Source: Halostagnicola larsenii XH-48 (GTDB taxonomy: Archaea > Halobacteriota > Halobacteria > Halobacteriales > Natrialbaceae). From it: 64,000 bases of DNA. The DNA lies in assembly GCF_000517625.1 (NCBI RefSeq), contig NZ_CP007057.1, forward strand, positions 372,001-436,000, written 5' to 3'. The position numbers and the translations under genes were made by a program. This document shows positions 44,712 through 53,631 of the stretch, one piece after another. The notes under the pieces were generated by a model. The model saw only the letters and a program-made list of their open reading frames with translations, did not search any database and was not told the origin of the DNA. How positions within the stretch are numbered: the first letter of the stretch is position 1; each line of letters starts with the position of its first letter.

Positions 44712-45691
44712 GCAAACTCCACTATTACCTTCGTCGCATCGTAGTGACGATTTTCCTGATATTCGGAGTTGCGTCGTTCCTGTTCCTCGCGTTCCGGCTT
44801 ATGCCGGGTGATTACGCGACGGTACTCGCCGGAGGTGGTGCATCAGCCGCGGAGTTAGAAGAGATTCGAGAGTCGTGGGGACTGAACCAACCACTATACG
44901 TACAATACTACGAATATATGACTAATCTGGTGACAGGGGACTTCGGGACATCTCACGTCTCAAGTGAACCGGTGTGGAACTACGTCAAGAACCCACTGAT
45001 GAACTCGCTTATACTTGTAATGCCGGCGATCCTCGTTGCATTCGTGGTGGGATCGGTCTACGGAGGATTACTGGGGACGAGGTCGGGAACTGCACTCGAA
45101 CGGTACGGTATCCTCCCCCCAACGGTCGCTGGAACGACTCCGAACTTCTTCGTCGGGATTTTGCTCCTTCTCGTGTTCTCGTCGACCCTCGGGTGGCTCC
45201 CCGTTAGTGGGATGGCTACAAGTGAAACGTATGCTGCGATCGAATCACATTACGAAATCTATCTCACAGGTGATTTTTGGAAGCACTACGTGCTCCCGTT
45301 CGCGACGATCGTTCTCACGTTCTTGTACTACCCGGCGCTGGTCATGCGAGGGAGCGTTATCGATGTGAAAGGACAGGAATACACGTACTTCCAGCGCATT
45401 GCAGGCTTACCGAGCAAAACCCGTTTCAAACACCTGATGAAACACTCATCACTCCCCGTGATTACGCTCCTCCCGGCTCAAACGGCGACCGCAATCAGTG
45501 GGCTTGTCCTCATTGAAACAGTCTTCAACTGGCCTGGCATTGGAACGCTCCTCTTCGAGTCAGTTCTCGCTCGAGATACGCCGACGATTCAGTTCCTCTT
45601 CATCCTTGTCGCAGTCTGGATAATCGTTGGGAATTTCCTCGTCGATATCTTCTATACAGTCATTGATCCACGGATTACGATTGAGGACTAG
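44708..45691 (+). CDS. ABC transporter permease, DppB-type
   Basis: 327 residues, six membrane segments, with 'VVTIFLIFGVASFLFLAFRL' at the start and the cytoplasmic loop 'YTYFQRIAGLPSKTRFKHLM' before 'LVLIETVFNWPGIG', all DppB/OppB-like. Its start overlaps the ATPase stop by four bases. Placing DppB last is unusual (the common order is B-C-D-F), so this operon is rearranged. Confidence 0.93.
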   Translation: MSKLHYYLRRIVVTIFLIFGVASFLFLAFRLMPGDYATVLAGGGASAAELEEIRESWGLNQPLYVQYYEYMTNLVTGDFGTSHVSSEPVWNYVKNPLMNSLILVMPAILVAFVVGSVYGGLLGTRSGTALERYGILPPTVAGTTPNFFVGILLLLVFSSTLGWLPVSGMATSETYAAIESHYEIYLTGDFWKHYVLPFATIVLTFLYYPALVMRGSVIDVKGQEYTYFQRIAGLPSKTRFKHLMKHSSLPVITLLPAQTATAISGLVLIETVFNWPGIGTLLFESVLARDTPTIQFLFILVAVWIIVGNFLVDIFYTVIDPRITIED

Positions 45692-45867
45692 GGGCTTCGA
45701 TAATTCGAGTTACTGTTAGAACTTCGTATTCAGGTCATCATATATCAGGAGCTATTCCAACGTAATACCCAAAAGCGAAAAGCAAGCGGTATTCTACAGA
45801 TCGAATCCTGTTAGTGGCAGTGAGACCATAATCCCGACCTGTTCTGGACGAACTAACTGGGTGGGCC

Positions 45868-46830
45868 TCACAGATTTTGTACTTCTATATCGGTACAAAT
45901 CGTCTCGTGGGCGGATTTAAGTCGCTGTTTTTCGTCGGCTGAAAGATCCCATTCGATGATATCGGTAACGCCGTCCAACGTAAGTACCACGGGAACACTT
46001 AAGCACCCATCACTGAATCCATACTCGCCAGCCAGCGGTGTCGAAAGGCATGTCGGCGACGGGTCGTTTGCCATCATCTTGCGAATTATTCGAACGACAC
46101 CGGCGCTCGTCACCCATCTCGAGGTTTCGGACACCCCTCGTTCCTTTGCGATCTCAAACGGTATCTCGCGTGCGTATCGGCGGACATCGGATCGTTGTTC
46201 GTCGGTAAGCGTCGTTGCCACTCCATCGATACGAAGTCTCGAAAAAATCGGTACGATTTCGCTTCCGTGTTCGCCCATCACCGGACAGTAGACTGTCCCC
46301 GGGTGGACATCTTGTATCTCGCTAATGCGATGTGCCACTCGCGCGGTCTCCGATACTGAATACCCGAGAAAATACTTCCGAGACCAACCCACCTGTTTCC
46401 AGAGTCGATAGGTGATCCGATCGATCGGGTTCGAGAGAACGAGAACGGGAACGGGTCGATTTGATCGTAACGCGGGAGCGACGGAATCGACGATCGAGCG
46501 GTTCGCTTCGAGTTCGGCATCTCGAGCATCAGCCGACGTCGCATCGGCTGGTTGTGGCGCTGCCGCAGTAAAGACGATAAGATCGGGGTCAAGGTCGTCG
46601 AGTCCATCACTCCCGACCGCCTGAATAGCCCCGAACGAATCAGCTGTTTCCTGATCCACGGGCGATTGCGTGGAGTGGAACGTAGAGTGTGCGATATCGA
46701 GTCCGTGAGCCCATGCCGACTTCCTATCCTTGTCGAGGAGTGTAAGGTCCATCGTTGGTTCGACTGTTGCCAGCGTATATGCGATTGTTACTCCAATCGT
46801 GCTCGCGCCGCCGATAATGACTGTGTGCAT
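45868..46830 (-). CDS. Divergent malate/lactate dehydrogenase family protein
   Basis: 320 residues. Rossmann start 'VIIGGASTIGVTIAYTLA' (residues 5-22), Asp at 33 suggests NAD, 'LSNPIDRITY' (residues 132-141), 'GEHGSE' with catalytic His188. Two changes stand out: the catalytic aspartate that pairs with this histidine (L-D-S-A-R) is Glu161 (S-E-T-A-R), and the loop after strand 4 ('APQPADATSADARD') lacks the usual P-R-x-P-G-M-x-R, so one or two substrate arginines are missing or moved. It may act on a different 2-hydroxyacid. It is convergent with the ABC operon and has a TATA-like box (about 46860-46870). Confidence 0.85.
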   Translation of the reverse strand: MHTVIIGGASTIGVTIAYTLATVEPTMDLTLLDKDRKSAWAHGLDIAHSTFHSTQSPVDQETADSFGAIQAVGSDGLDDLDPDLIVFTAAAPQPADATSADARDAELEANRSIVDSVAPALRSNRPVPVLVLSNPIDRITYRLWKQVGWSRKYFLGYSVSETARVAHRISEIQDVHPGTVYCPVMGEHGSEIVPIFSRLRIDGVATTLTDEQRSDVRRYAREIPFEIAKERGVSETSRWVTSAGVVRIIRKMMANDPSPTCLSTPLAGEYGFSDGCLSVPVVLTLDGVTDIIEWDLSADEKQRLKSAHETICTDIEVQNL

Positions 46831-47666
46831 CGTTTCATACGTTCATAGCGACCGTGATGATATATTTGTTATGTGAGCTGTCTCATAGAGACTGGTGATA
46901 GCAACTTCATAGTACTGGGACAGCTTCTCGAGATGGGTGATTTTCACACTATCACCCGTATATAACACCAATAGACGTGTTATTTCCACAGATTCTTCCG
47001 ACATATAGTCAATCATACCGAATATATTGTTTCTGACTTGTTATCCGATACTCTCGGATAACTCTGTGTCGGCCGACCATTTAATTACAATAGTACTTTT
47101 GTAATTACTCCAGTCATCAGGAGAGGGTTTTGTTTACTGTTGTCTCGAATAGAGAAATATCGTTATAGGACATAAACGGAACGTCCAGAGTCTAATGCAA
47201 GTAGTCGTTTGATAAATGTATAGCCGATGTTTTCCGGATATTATCGAGTGATATTTGGGTATTTCGGATGGAGTACTACGCGCCAACCTCCACAAAGCAA
47301 GCAGTACTCTCTCGAGAAATAACGCATCCTGTGGTCACCCCTCCGTAAGGCTCGGAACACGGTGGTCGCTCTCAATTCGTGACACGATACTGGACCGTAT
47401 TCCACAAATCGATGAATACGTGATGAGAGCAGCTTTTGGCCGTTCGGGTAGCATATCTATACAGCGGCACCGACGATCAACGTGCAGAATTTAGCTGGGA
47501 TGGCATCGCACCGAGGTAGGCTGTACGTAGGTAGCCGGACAAGCGGAAACCAAAAATCCACCACATGCCTTCTCAGCGAGGATGGAATTTCAGCCAACTT
47601 CACGAACTACCACAGGGAGAGAGCAAAATCGGAGATGAATATCAGAGTGGCCTTACGAGACGGGGC
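46831..47666. other. Long AT-rich intergenic region with palindrome
   Basis: About 840 bases, both flanking genes being on the minus strand (the malate-dehydrogenase-like gene promoter at the left end and the end of the permease operon at the right). No convincing gene: ORFs at 47255-47494 and 47482-47802 lack coding character. It contains the palindrome at 47082-47107 and a GAGTACT...AGTACTC pair (47271-47277, 47303-47309). Confidence 0.55.
47082..47107. promoter_or_regulatory. Palindrome TAATTACAA-N8-TTGTAATTA
   Basis: Perfect 9-base arms with an 8-base spacer, the strongest member of the TTACAR-N8-YNGTAA set. The stretch TTACAATAGTACTTTTGTAAT matches 59470-59490 at 18 of 21 positions. Located about 250 bases before the malate-dehydrogenase-like start. 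Confidence 0.55.
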
Positions 47667-48446
47667 TCAAGTCCATCTGAGAATCCGCTGTCGAAGCATT
47701 CGGAGTGCTCGATCGAGGGCAAAGCCGAGAATCATGATCGCAATCAACGCCGCGTACACTTGCTCGGCCTGGAACATTCGAACCCCTTCAATTTCGATAT
47801 GACCCAGTCCACCACCACCGGCGACCATCTCGTAAACGAAGGTGATGATGAGCGAGATCGGCAGCGCGATCTGGATTCCGGAGATGATTCCCGGAGCCGA
47901 TGCCGGCACGATCACCCTTCTGAGCAACTGGCGATCCGACGTGCCCATCATCCGCGCCGACCAGATCAGGTTCTCGTCGACGTCTCGAGCCGCGTTCCGG
48001 ACGTTGATTGCAACAGGCCAGAAACAGCCAACTGCGACGAGGACGATCTTCGCGAAATCACCCGTCCCGAACCAGAACAGAAAGACCGGGACGAGCGCGA
48101 TGACCGGAACCGGGTAGCCGACCTCGATGATCGGATCCCAGAACCAGCTTGCAATCCGACTACGAGCGCTCAACACGCCGACGATAATGCCAAGCACGCA
48201 GGCGATTACGAGCCCGAGTAGTGCGCGTCTGACCGTCAGATAGCCGTTGTAAATGAGCGTTCCGTCGACGGTTAGCTCGTAGAACGTCATGAGAACGCCC
48301 GACAGCGGCGGGAGGAAATAGTCGTGCACCATGTCCATCTGCGTCACGAGTTCCCACAGGATGAGCACGATGACCAGCGAGTAGATCGACTTGCCGACGT
48401 TGATCAGGTCGGTACGATCAACGGAGAACGCGTTACTTACGTCCAT
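47667..48446 (-). CDS. ABC transporter permease, SsuC/TauC type (copy 2)
   Basis: 259 residues from the ATG at 48446. A longer frame to 48704 runs inside the preceding gene and is not used. Six membrane segments; permease loop 'RNAARDVDENLIWSARMMGT' before 'LRRVIVPASAPGIISG'. The start overlaps the end of copy 1 (stop at 48437) by ten bases, so the two permeases are translated from one message. Two different permeases with one ATPase suggest a heterodimeric pore. Confidence 0.92.
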   Translation of the reverse strand: MDVSNAFSVDRTDLINVGKSIYSLVIVLILWELVTQMDMVHDYFLPPLSGVLMTFYELTVDGTLIYNGYLTVRRALLGLVIACVLGIIVGVLSARSRIASWFWDPIIEVGYPVPVIALVPVFLFWFGTGDFAKIVLVAVGCFWPVAINVRNAARDVDENLIWSARMMGTSDRQLLRRVIVPASAPGIISGIQIALPISLIITFVYEMVAGGGGLGHIEIEGVRMFQAEQVYAALIAIMILGFALDRALRMLRQRILRWT

Positions 48447-49237
48447 CGAACCACCTTCCGTTCGCCCCACTCGTAGCCCCGCACGGCGAAGAACGCGATC
48501 GCCGAGATCAACACGAGCACCGCGAACATCTCCGTGTACGCACCAACCTGACTGTACCGGAGGATTTCGAAGCCGACGCCCTGATTCGACGCGATGAGTT
48601 CCGCGCTCACCAGCGCGATAAACGCGATGGGGATCGCCTGGCGAATCCCCGTGAGGATGCTCGGAATCGTCGCCGGGATCACGACCTTCAGCGGAATCTG
48701 CCACGACGGCATTCCCATCATCTGGGCCGACCAGATGAGGTTCTGATCGACGGTCTGGGCCGCGTTGTAGCTATTCAGCACGATCGGGAGCAAGCACGCG
48801 AGGAAGACGATCAGAACCGACGTTTCCGTGCCGGTCCCCAGCCACAAAATCGCCAGCGGCACGAGCGCCGACTTGGGAATCGGGTAGATCAACGCCAGAA
48901 ACACCTCGAAGAAGTTCTCAACCGGCTTCACTCGAGCCATCCCGACCCCCAGCAAGACGCCGATCGAAATGCTCAGGACGAGCCCAGCCGCGACTCGAAA
49001 CAGCGACACCTGTAGGTGCGGGATGATATCGCCCGCGACGAGTAACTCCCAGGTGACGAATGCGACCTCCGAGGGCGGCGAGAGAACCGTGCTGGGGACG
49101 AACGTGCCGCTAGCGAACTCCCAGAAGCCGGCCACGATCACGAGCGGAATCCACTCGAAGACGAACCAGACGACCCGCTGAAGCGGTGCGGGCAGCGTCT
49201 CCTCGAGTGCCCCTAGTTGCAAATCGGCGTAGGACAT
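48437..49237 (-). CDS. ABC transporter permease, SsuC/TauC type (copy 1)
   Basis: 266 residues with six membrane segments and the loop 'YNAAQTVDQNLIWSAQMMGM' followed by 'LKVVIPATIPSILTG'. It is paralogous to copy 2. It begins two bases after the ATPase stop and is part of a four-gene importer operon. Confidence 0.93.
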   Translation of the reverse strand: MSYADLQLGALEETLPAPLQRVVWFVFEWIPLVIVAGFWEFASGTFVPSTVLSPPSEVAFVTWELLVAGDIIPHLQVSLFRVAAGLVLSISIGVLLGVGMARVKPVENFFEVFLALIYPIPKSALVPLAILWLGTGTETSVLIVFLACLLPIVLNSYNAAQTVDQNLIWSAQMMGMPSWQIPLKVVIPATIPSILTGIRQAIPIAFIALVSAELIASNQGVGFEILRYSQVGAYTEMFAVLVLISAIAFFAVRGYEWGERKVVRWT

Positions 49238-49239
49238 CG

Positions 49240-50025
49240 TTAGAGTTGGGCCTCCGGCTGGGTCTCCTCGCGCAGGGATTGCCAGACCTGGTTTTTCACG
49301 TCGGTGTACTCGTCGGATAGGATGATGTCCTCGCGCGGCTGGGTGCGGTCGACGTCGATATCGACGGTCGTCTTTTTCGTCCCCGGGTGGCGCGTCATCA
49401 CCATCACGCGTTCGGAGAGGTAAACCGCCTCCTCGACGTCGTGGGTGATGAAGATCACCGTCTTTCCGAGGTCGCCCCAGATCTCGAGGAGGTGATCCTG
49501 CAAGAGTTCCCGCAGCGGTTGATCGAGCGCACCGAACGGCTCGTCCATCAGGAGGATCTTTGGATCGTACGCCAGCGTCCGCGCGAGCGCGACCCGCTGT
49601 TTCATCCCGCCGGAGAGCTCTTTGGGATACTTGTCCTCGAAGCCGTCGAGGTCCATCATATCGATGAACTCCTGGGCCGTCGCCCGGCGCTGTTCTTTGG
49701 GAACGCCGTCCTGTTCGAGGCCGTAGGTGACGTTACCCATGACGGTGCGCCAGGGAAAGAGGGCGTAATCCTGGAAGACGACACCTCGGTCGGTGCCCGG
49801 CCCGTCGATGGGTTGGTCGTCGACGGCGATGGTGCCGGTCGATTCCTCGAGGAAGCCGGCGATGAGGTACAGCAGCGTGCTTTTGCCGCAGCCGCTGGGG
49901 CCGACGACGCTGAGAAACTGGCCGCTGGGCACTTCCAGTGAGAGGTCGTCGATCGCCTTCGTTCGTTCGTCGCCCGATTCGTACACCTTCTCCAGATTCG
50001 AGATCGTTACGTGTCCTTCGACCAT
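49240..50025 (-). CDS. ABC transporter ATP-binding protein, SsuB/TauB/NrtC type
   Basis: 261 residues. Walker A 'GPSGCGKSTLLYLIAG', Q-loop 'VFQDYALFPWRTVMGNV', signature 'LSGGMKQRVALARTL', Walker B 'KILLMDEPFGALD' and switch histidine 'VIFITHDVEEAVYLS'. It energises import by the two permeases. Family transporters carry sulfonates, taurine, nitrate, pyrimidine precursors or aromatic acids. Confidence 0.94.
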   Translation of the reverse strand: MVEGHVTISNLEKVYESGDERTKAIDDLSLEVPSGQFLSVVGPSGCGKSTLLYLIAGFLEESTGTIAVDDQPIDGPGTDRGVVFQDYALFPWRTVMGNVTYGLEQDGVPKEQRRATAQEFIDMMDLDGFEDKYPKELSGGMKQRVALARTLAYDPKILLMDEPFGALDQPLRELLQDHLLEIWGDLGKTVIFITHDVEEAVYLSERVMVMTRHPGTKKTTVDIDVDRTQPREDIILSDEYTDVKNQVWQSLREETQPEAQL

Positions 50026-50090
50026 CTTGGTAGTTGTTGGGTAGTGGATTTAGTTTGTACGCTATCAGTGCCGGTCACGGGCTATTGGTG

Positions 50091-51098
50091 TTAGAAGAAT
50101 TGGTTTGTCGAGTGACTTTCCATATCGACCTGCTCATCGGTGAGCCCGAGATCGTACATCTCGTCCGTAATTCCCTGAAGCGACTCGAGGTCGATTTCGA
50201 AATCGCGATAGTAGTCGTTTTCGGTCAAGAGGAAGCTATCGACCTGCTCTTCAGGGAGGTCGAAGTGCTCGGCAGCCAGTGAGACGACTTCGTCGCGGTT
50301 GTTCTCCATGTACTCAATAACACCTTGGAAGTCTTCCATCCACGCTTGGATCTCATCTTCCTTATTATCAATTGCTCTATTAGTAGCCGTCGTGAAAGTA
50401 TAGGGGTACGGTTGCAATTCTTCTGGGAACGCGTCTCGGGTGTTAAAGACCTCAGTTAGTCCTTCGTTCCTCGCACTTACGGCGAACAATCCCGGGAAAA
50501 TCGCCGCATCGAAGATGCCGTCCTCGAGACCAGGAATAAAGGTCGGGAACCCCTGTTCGATGAATTCGACATCCTCCTCGTGATCGATACCGATCTGATC
50601 GAACATCTTCAGGTAGACAGAGTGAACACCGGACCCAACTGCGTTTACGGCCACAGAACGTCCCTCGAGATCTTCCGGTTCCGTGATGTCCGAGTCCGGT
50701 AACGAACAAACGGGAACCGAGAAGTAGTCCGGGTGAGCATCCCACATGTCGATAGCAATCGTCGTTATCCCGTCGGGAACGGCATCGGAAGTCACCGCGT
50801 TCGGGAAGCTCTGCATTGTCAGCAACCCGATATCAGCTTCATTGGCAGCCAGTGCATTTACTGTGTCGGGTGTACTGGAATTCTGGGTGATCTCGAACTC
50901 GTATGAGTCACCGACGTTCTCTAATTCATCCTGAATACCGGGAATATCCAGGAGCGATCCAAGGTTCTCAATTGGAACGACGAAATTAAACCGAATAGTC
51001 CCCTCACTGGATCCCGTACACCCTGCTAACCCCGTAATACCAGCAGCCGAAACGACTGCGCCTGTTTTAATGAATTGCCTTCTGCTACTTGGTAGCAT
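50091..51098 (-). CDS. ABC transporter substrate-binding lipoprotein, NMT1/SsuA type
   Basis: 335 residues from the ATG at 51098. Tat signal with R-R at residues 6-7 followed by 'FIKTGAVVSAAGITGLAGC' and lipobox L-A-G-C. The mature part resembles NMT1/SsuA periplasmic-type proteins ('ALAANEADIGLLTMQSFP', 'AVNAVGSGVHSVYLKMFDQI', 'GLEDGIFDAAIFPG'). First gene of the importer operon, 65 bases before the ATPase. Low GC relative to neighbours suggests faster evolution. Ligand unknown; closeness to the 2-oxoacid dehydrogenase and folate genes gives only weak hints. Confidence 0.9.
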   Translation of the reverse strand: MLPSSRRQFIKTGAVVSAAGITGLAGCTGSSEGTIRFNFVVPIENLGSLLDIPGIQDELENVGDSYEFEITQNSSTPDTVNALAANEADIGLLTMQSFPNAVTSDAVPDGITTIAIDMWDAHPDYFSVPVCSLPDSDITEPEDLEGRSVAVNAVGSGVHSVYLKMFDQIGIDHEEDVEFIEQGFPTFIPGLEDGIFDAAIFPGLFAVSARNEGLTEVFNTRDAFPEELQPYPYTFTTATNRAIDNKEDEIQAWMEDFQGVIEYMENNRDEVVSLAAEHFDLPEEQVDSFLLTENDYYRDFEIDLESLQGITDEMYDLGLTDEQVDMESHSTNQFF

Positions 51099-51406
51099 AT
51101 CATGGTAATCAGATGGTATCATTAAAAATGTTGCGGAATAGGTCACATACGTGTCTGTGTAGAGTGAGAACAACGGAATATTCACATACGAACTGAAACT
51201 AAAAATTATGTGTCTCTCGAAGTGGGGCCGATTATGTACAATTGGATCGATACAGGATCCACGGGCTCTTAGTCAAACGAGAAGGATCAGAGGACGCCTT
51301 CACCAGCGGATTCAGGCTAGTAGTGCCCAACTATGCACCCAGATCCGGAGAATATAACCTGTAAAGGAATGGGTTTGTAGGTACTTGGACGAGGTAGTGT
51401 TGTACA
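51099..51406. other. Divergent promoter region between SsuA-type binding protein and E1 alpha
   Basis: 308 bases containing the promoters of two divergent operons. AT-rich patches near 51120-51140 and 51190-51210 are likely TATA elements. I see no gene. Confidence 0.5.
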
Positions 51407-52564
51407 ATGGATAACAGCCCACAGCCCGTTCCCTCCAGTTCGGCGGATGTCGGCATCAAGCCGATTTCGCAGGAAAATATGGAGATCGAAACATACTCCG
51501 TCCTAAATCCCGACGGATCATTCGATGCTGATCGGGTCCCGGATCTCGACGACGACGAATTCCGCGACCTCTATCGCTGGATGCTCGTCCAACGTATCTA
51601 CGACAACCGCGCAACGAAACTCCAGCGTCGTGGCCGCCTTGGAACGATTGCCTCCGGGCGCGGTCAGGAAGCGAGTATTGTCGGCAGCGGATACTCCCTT
51701 TCATTGGATGATTGGATCTTCCCGTACGGGCGTGAAGCGAGCGCACTATTGATGCACGGACTTCCCTTACGGGATCTGTTGCTCTACTGGCGTGGCGTCG
51801 AAGATGCATCAAAGATGCGGGGAGCAAACATCGTCCCGCTGGCTATCTCGGTCGGTTCTCATGTCCCACTCGCGACCGGCAAAGCGTGGGGAATGCAACT
51901 TGCAAACGAAGATACTGTCACGTTCACTAACCTTGGCGATGGCGCGACGTCGACGGGCGCCTTCCACGAGGGAATGAACCTTGCCGGAGTCCTTGGAGTA
52001 CCAGCCGTGTTCTTCTGCCTGAACAATCAGTACGCGATCTCGCTGCCGTTCGACGGACAGACGAACGCCAATACGGCCGCACAGAAAGCGCTAGCCTACG
52101 GTCTCGATGGTATCCGCGTCGACGGCAACGACGTGCTCGCGGTCTACAACGCCGTCTCGAGGGCGCGAGAACGAGCGCTTGAGGGCAATCCAGTGTTAGT
52201 CGAGGCAGTCACTTACCGACGTGGAGCCCACACGACGAGTGACGATCCCAGCCGATATCGGTCCGAAGAAGAGGTTGAAAAGTGGAAAGATCGCGATCCT
52301 CTCGAGCGATATCAGGCGTTCCTCGAGGAAACCGGGCGCTGGGAGGGAATCGACGAGGAGGCGATCCGCGAGGAGGTCGAAGCCGAGTTCTCCGAGGCGG
52401 TCGACGCCGCCGACGCGTTCGAAGAACGCGGCGTCGAGGAGATTTTCGACTACCTCTACGAGGAAATGCCACCCGAGCTCGAACGCCAACTCGAGGACCT
52501 CCGTGAGTTACTGGAAGAAGAGCCCGAGATGTACGACTATATCGAACGGCGGCCGAAGGGGTGA
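51407..52564 (+). CDS. 2-oxoacid dehydrogenase E1 component, alpha subunit
   Basis: 385 residues. Thiamin diphosphate motif 'NLGDGATSTGAFHEGMNLAG' running to 'FFCLNNQYAIS' (GDG...N), with 'RRGRLGTIASGRGQEA' and 'RGAHTTSDDPSRYRS' as in PdhA/AcoA/BkdA alpha subunits. It decarboxylates a 2-oxoacid as part of a multienzyme complex. The beta subunit follows with a four-base overlap (GTGA). Residues 1-50 form a leader helix typical of haloarchaeal copies. Substrate (pyruvate, branched-chain 2-oxoacid or acetoin) not decided by sequence. Confidence 0.93.
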   Translation: MDNSPQPVPSSSADVGIKPISQENMEIETYSVLNPDGSFDADRVPDLDDDEFRDLYRWMLVQRIYDNRATKLQRRGRLGTIASGRGQEASIVGSGYSLSLDDWIFPYGREASALLMHGLPLRDLLLYWRGVEDASKMRGANIVPLAISVGSHVPLATGKAWGMQLANEDTVTFTNLGDGATSTGAFHEGMNLAGVLGVPAVFFCLNNQYAISLPFDGQTNANTAAQKALAYGLDGIRVDGNDVLAVYNAVSRARERALEGNPVLVEAVTYRRGAHTTSDDPSRYRSEEEVEKWKDRDPLERYQAFLEETGRWEGIDEEAIREEVEAEFSEAVDAADAFEERGVEEIFDYLYEEMPPELERQLEDLRELLEEEPEMYDYIERRPKG

Positions 52565-53541
52565 TCGCTACTATGAACGCGACAATCATCGAAGCCATCA
52601 ACGACGCATTGCACGAAGAGATGACCACCGACGAGAAGACGGTCGTCTTCGGCCAGGACGTCGCCGAATCCGGCGGCGTCTTTCGAGCCACTGAGGGACT
52701 GCTCGAGGAGTTCGGCGCCGAGCGCGTGCTCGACACGCCGCTTTCGGAGATCGCCATCGTTGGCGCAGCTGTCGGTCTCGCAACCCACGGCTACCGGCCG
52801 ATCGCCGAGATTCAGTTCTCGGGCTTTCTCCCGCCCGCGTTCGACCAGCTCGTGACGAACGCCAGTCGCATCCGCTGGCGCACCCGCGGCGAACTCACCG
52901 CCCCGATGGTCGTCCGCACCCCCTACGGCGCCGGTGTACGGGCATTAGAACATCACTCAGAAAGCCTCGAGGGAGCCTACGGACACATCCCCGGGCTGAA
53001 ACTCGCGATCCCGTCAACCCCCCACGACGCGAAGGGCATGCTCATCAGCGCTATCCGCGACCCAGATCCAGTCCTGTTCATGGAGCCCAAACACGTCTAT
53101 CGCTCCATCCGCGAAGACGTTCCCGAAGGATCCTATACCGAACCGCTCGGCGAAGCGGCCGTCCGTGAGGAAGGCGAGGACGTTACCGTCGTCTCCTGGG
53201 GTGCCATGATGCACAACACCCTCGAGGCGGTCGACAACCTCGAGGGCGTCGATGCCGAGGTGATCGACCTCCGGACGATCTCGCCGTTCGACAAGGAGAC
53301 CATCCTCGAGTCGGTCGAAAAAACCGGGCGCTGTGTGGTCGTCCACGAAGCGGCCAAAACCGGTGGCTTCGGCGCCGAAGTCATCGCCACCATCAACGAC
53401 GAGGCCCTGATGTACCTCGAAGCACCCGTCAATCGCGTCACCGGCTTCGACGTGCCAGTCCCCCTCCTCTCGATGGAAGACTACTACATCCCCCATCCCC
53501 CGAAAATCGCAGCGGCCATCGAAGAAACGCTCGAGCACTGA
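52561..53541 (+). CDS. 2-oxoacid dehydrogenase E1 component, beta subunit
   Basis: 326 residues from the GTG at 52561, or 322 from the ATG at 52573, which I consider equally likely. Transketolase-like pyrimidine domain with 'VVFGQDVAESGGVFRATEGL', 'PIAEIQFSGFLPPAFDQLV', 'RTPYGAGVRALEHHSES', and C-terminal domain with 'VVHEAAKTGGFGAEVIATI'. It pairs with the alpha subunit to form the E1 heterotetramer. Confidence 0.94.
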   Translation: MIATMNATIIEAINDALHEEMTTDEKTVVFGQDVAESGGVFRATEGLLEEFGAERVLDTPLSEIAIVGAAVGLATHGYRPIAEIQFSGFLPPAFDQLVTNASRIRWRTRGELTAPMVVRTPYGAGVRALEHHSESLEGAYGHIPGLKLAIPSTPHDAKGMLISAIRDPDPVLFMEPKHVYRSIREDVPEGSYTEPLGEAAVREEGEDVTVVSWGAMMHNTLEAVDNLEGVDAEVIDLRTISPFDKETILESVEKTGRCVVVHEAAKTGGFGAEVIATINDEALMYLEAPVNRVTGFDVPVPLLSMEDYYIPHPPKIAAAIEETLEH

Positions 53542-53631
53542 ATTTCTCGCGGTCTGTTCCGCTTTCAAACGATCGGCGACGGTTGGTAAAACGAGGGTCG
53601 ATAATAGCTTAGTGCCTGTCCGGCCTGGTTC

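Noticed and set aside
47271-47309. GAGTACT and AGTACTC pair as a second copy of the 59509 palindrome
   Set aside because: A 25-base loop and no coding context make a functional match uncertain.
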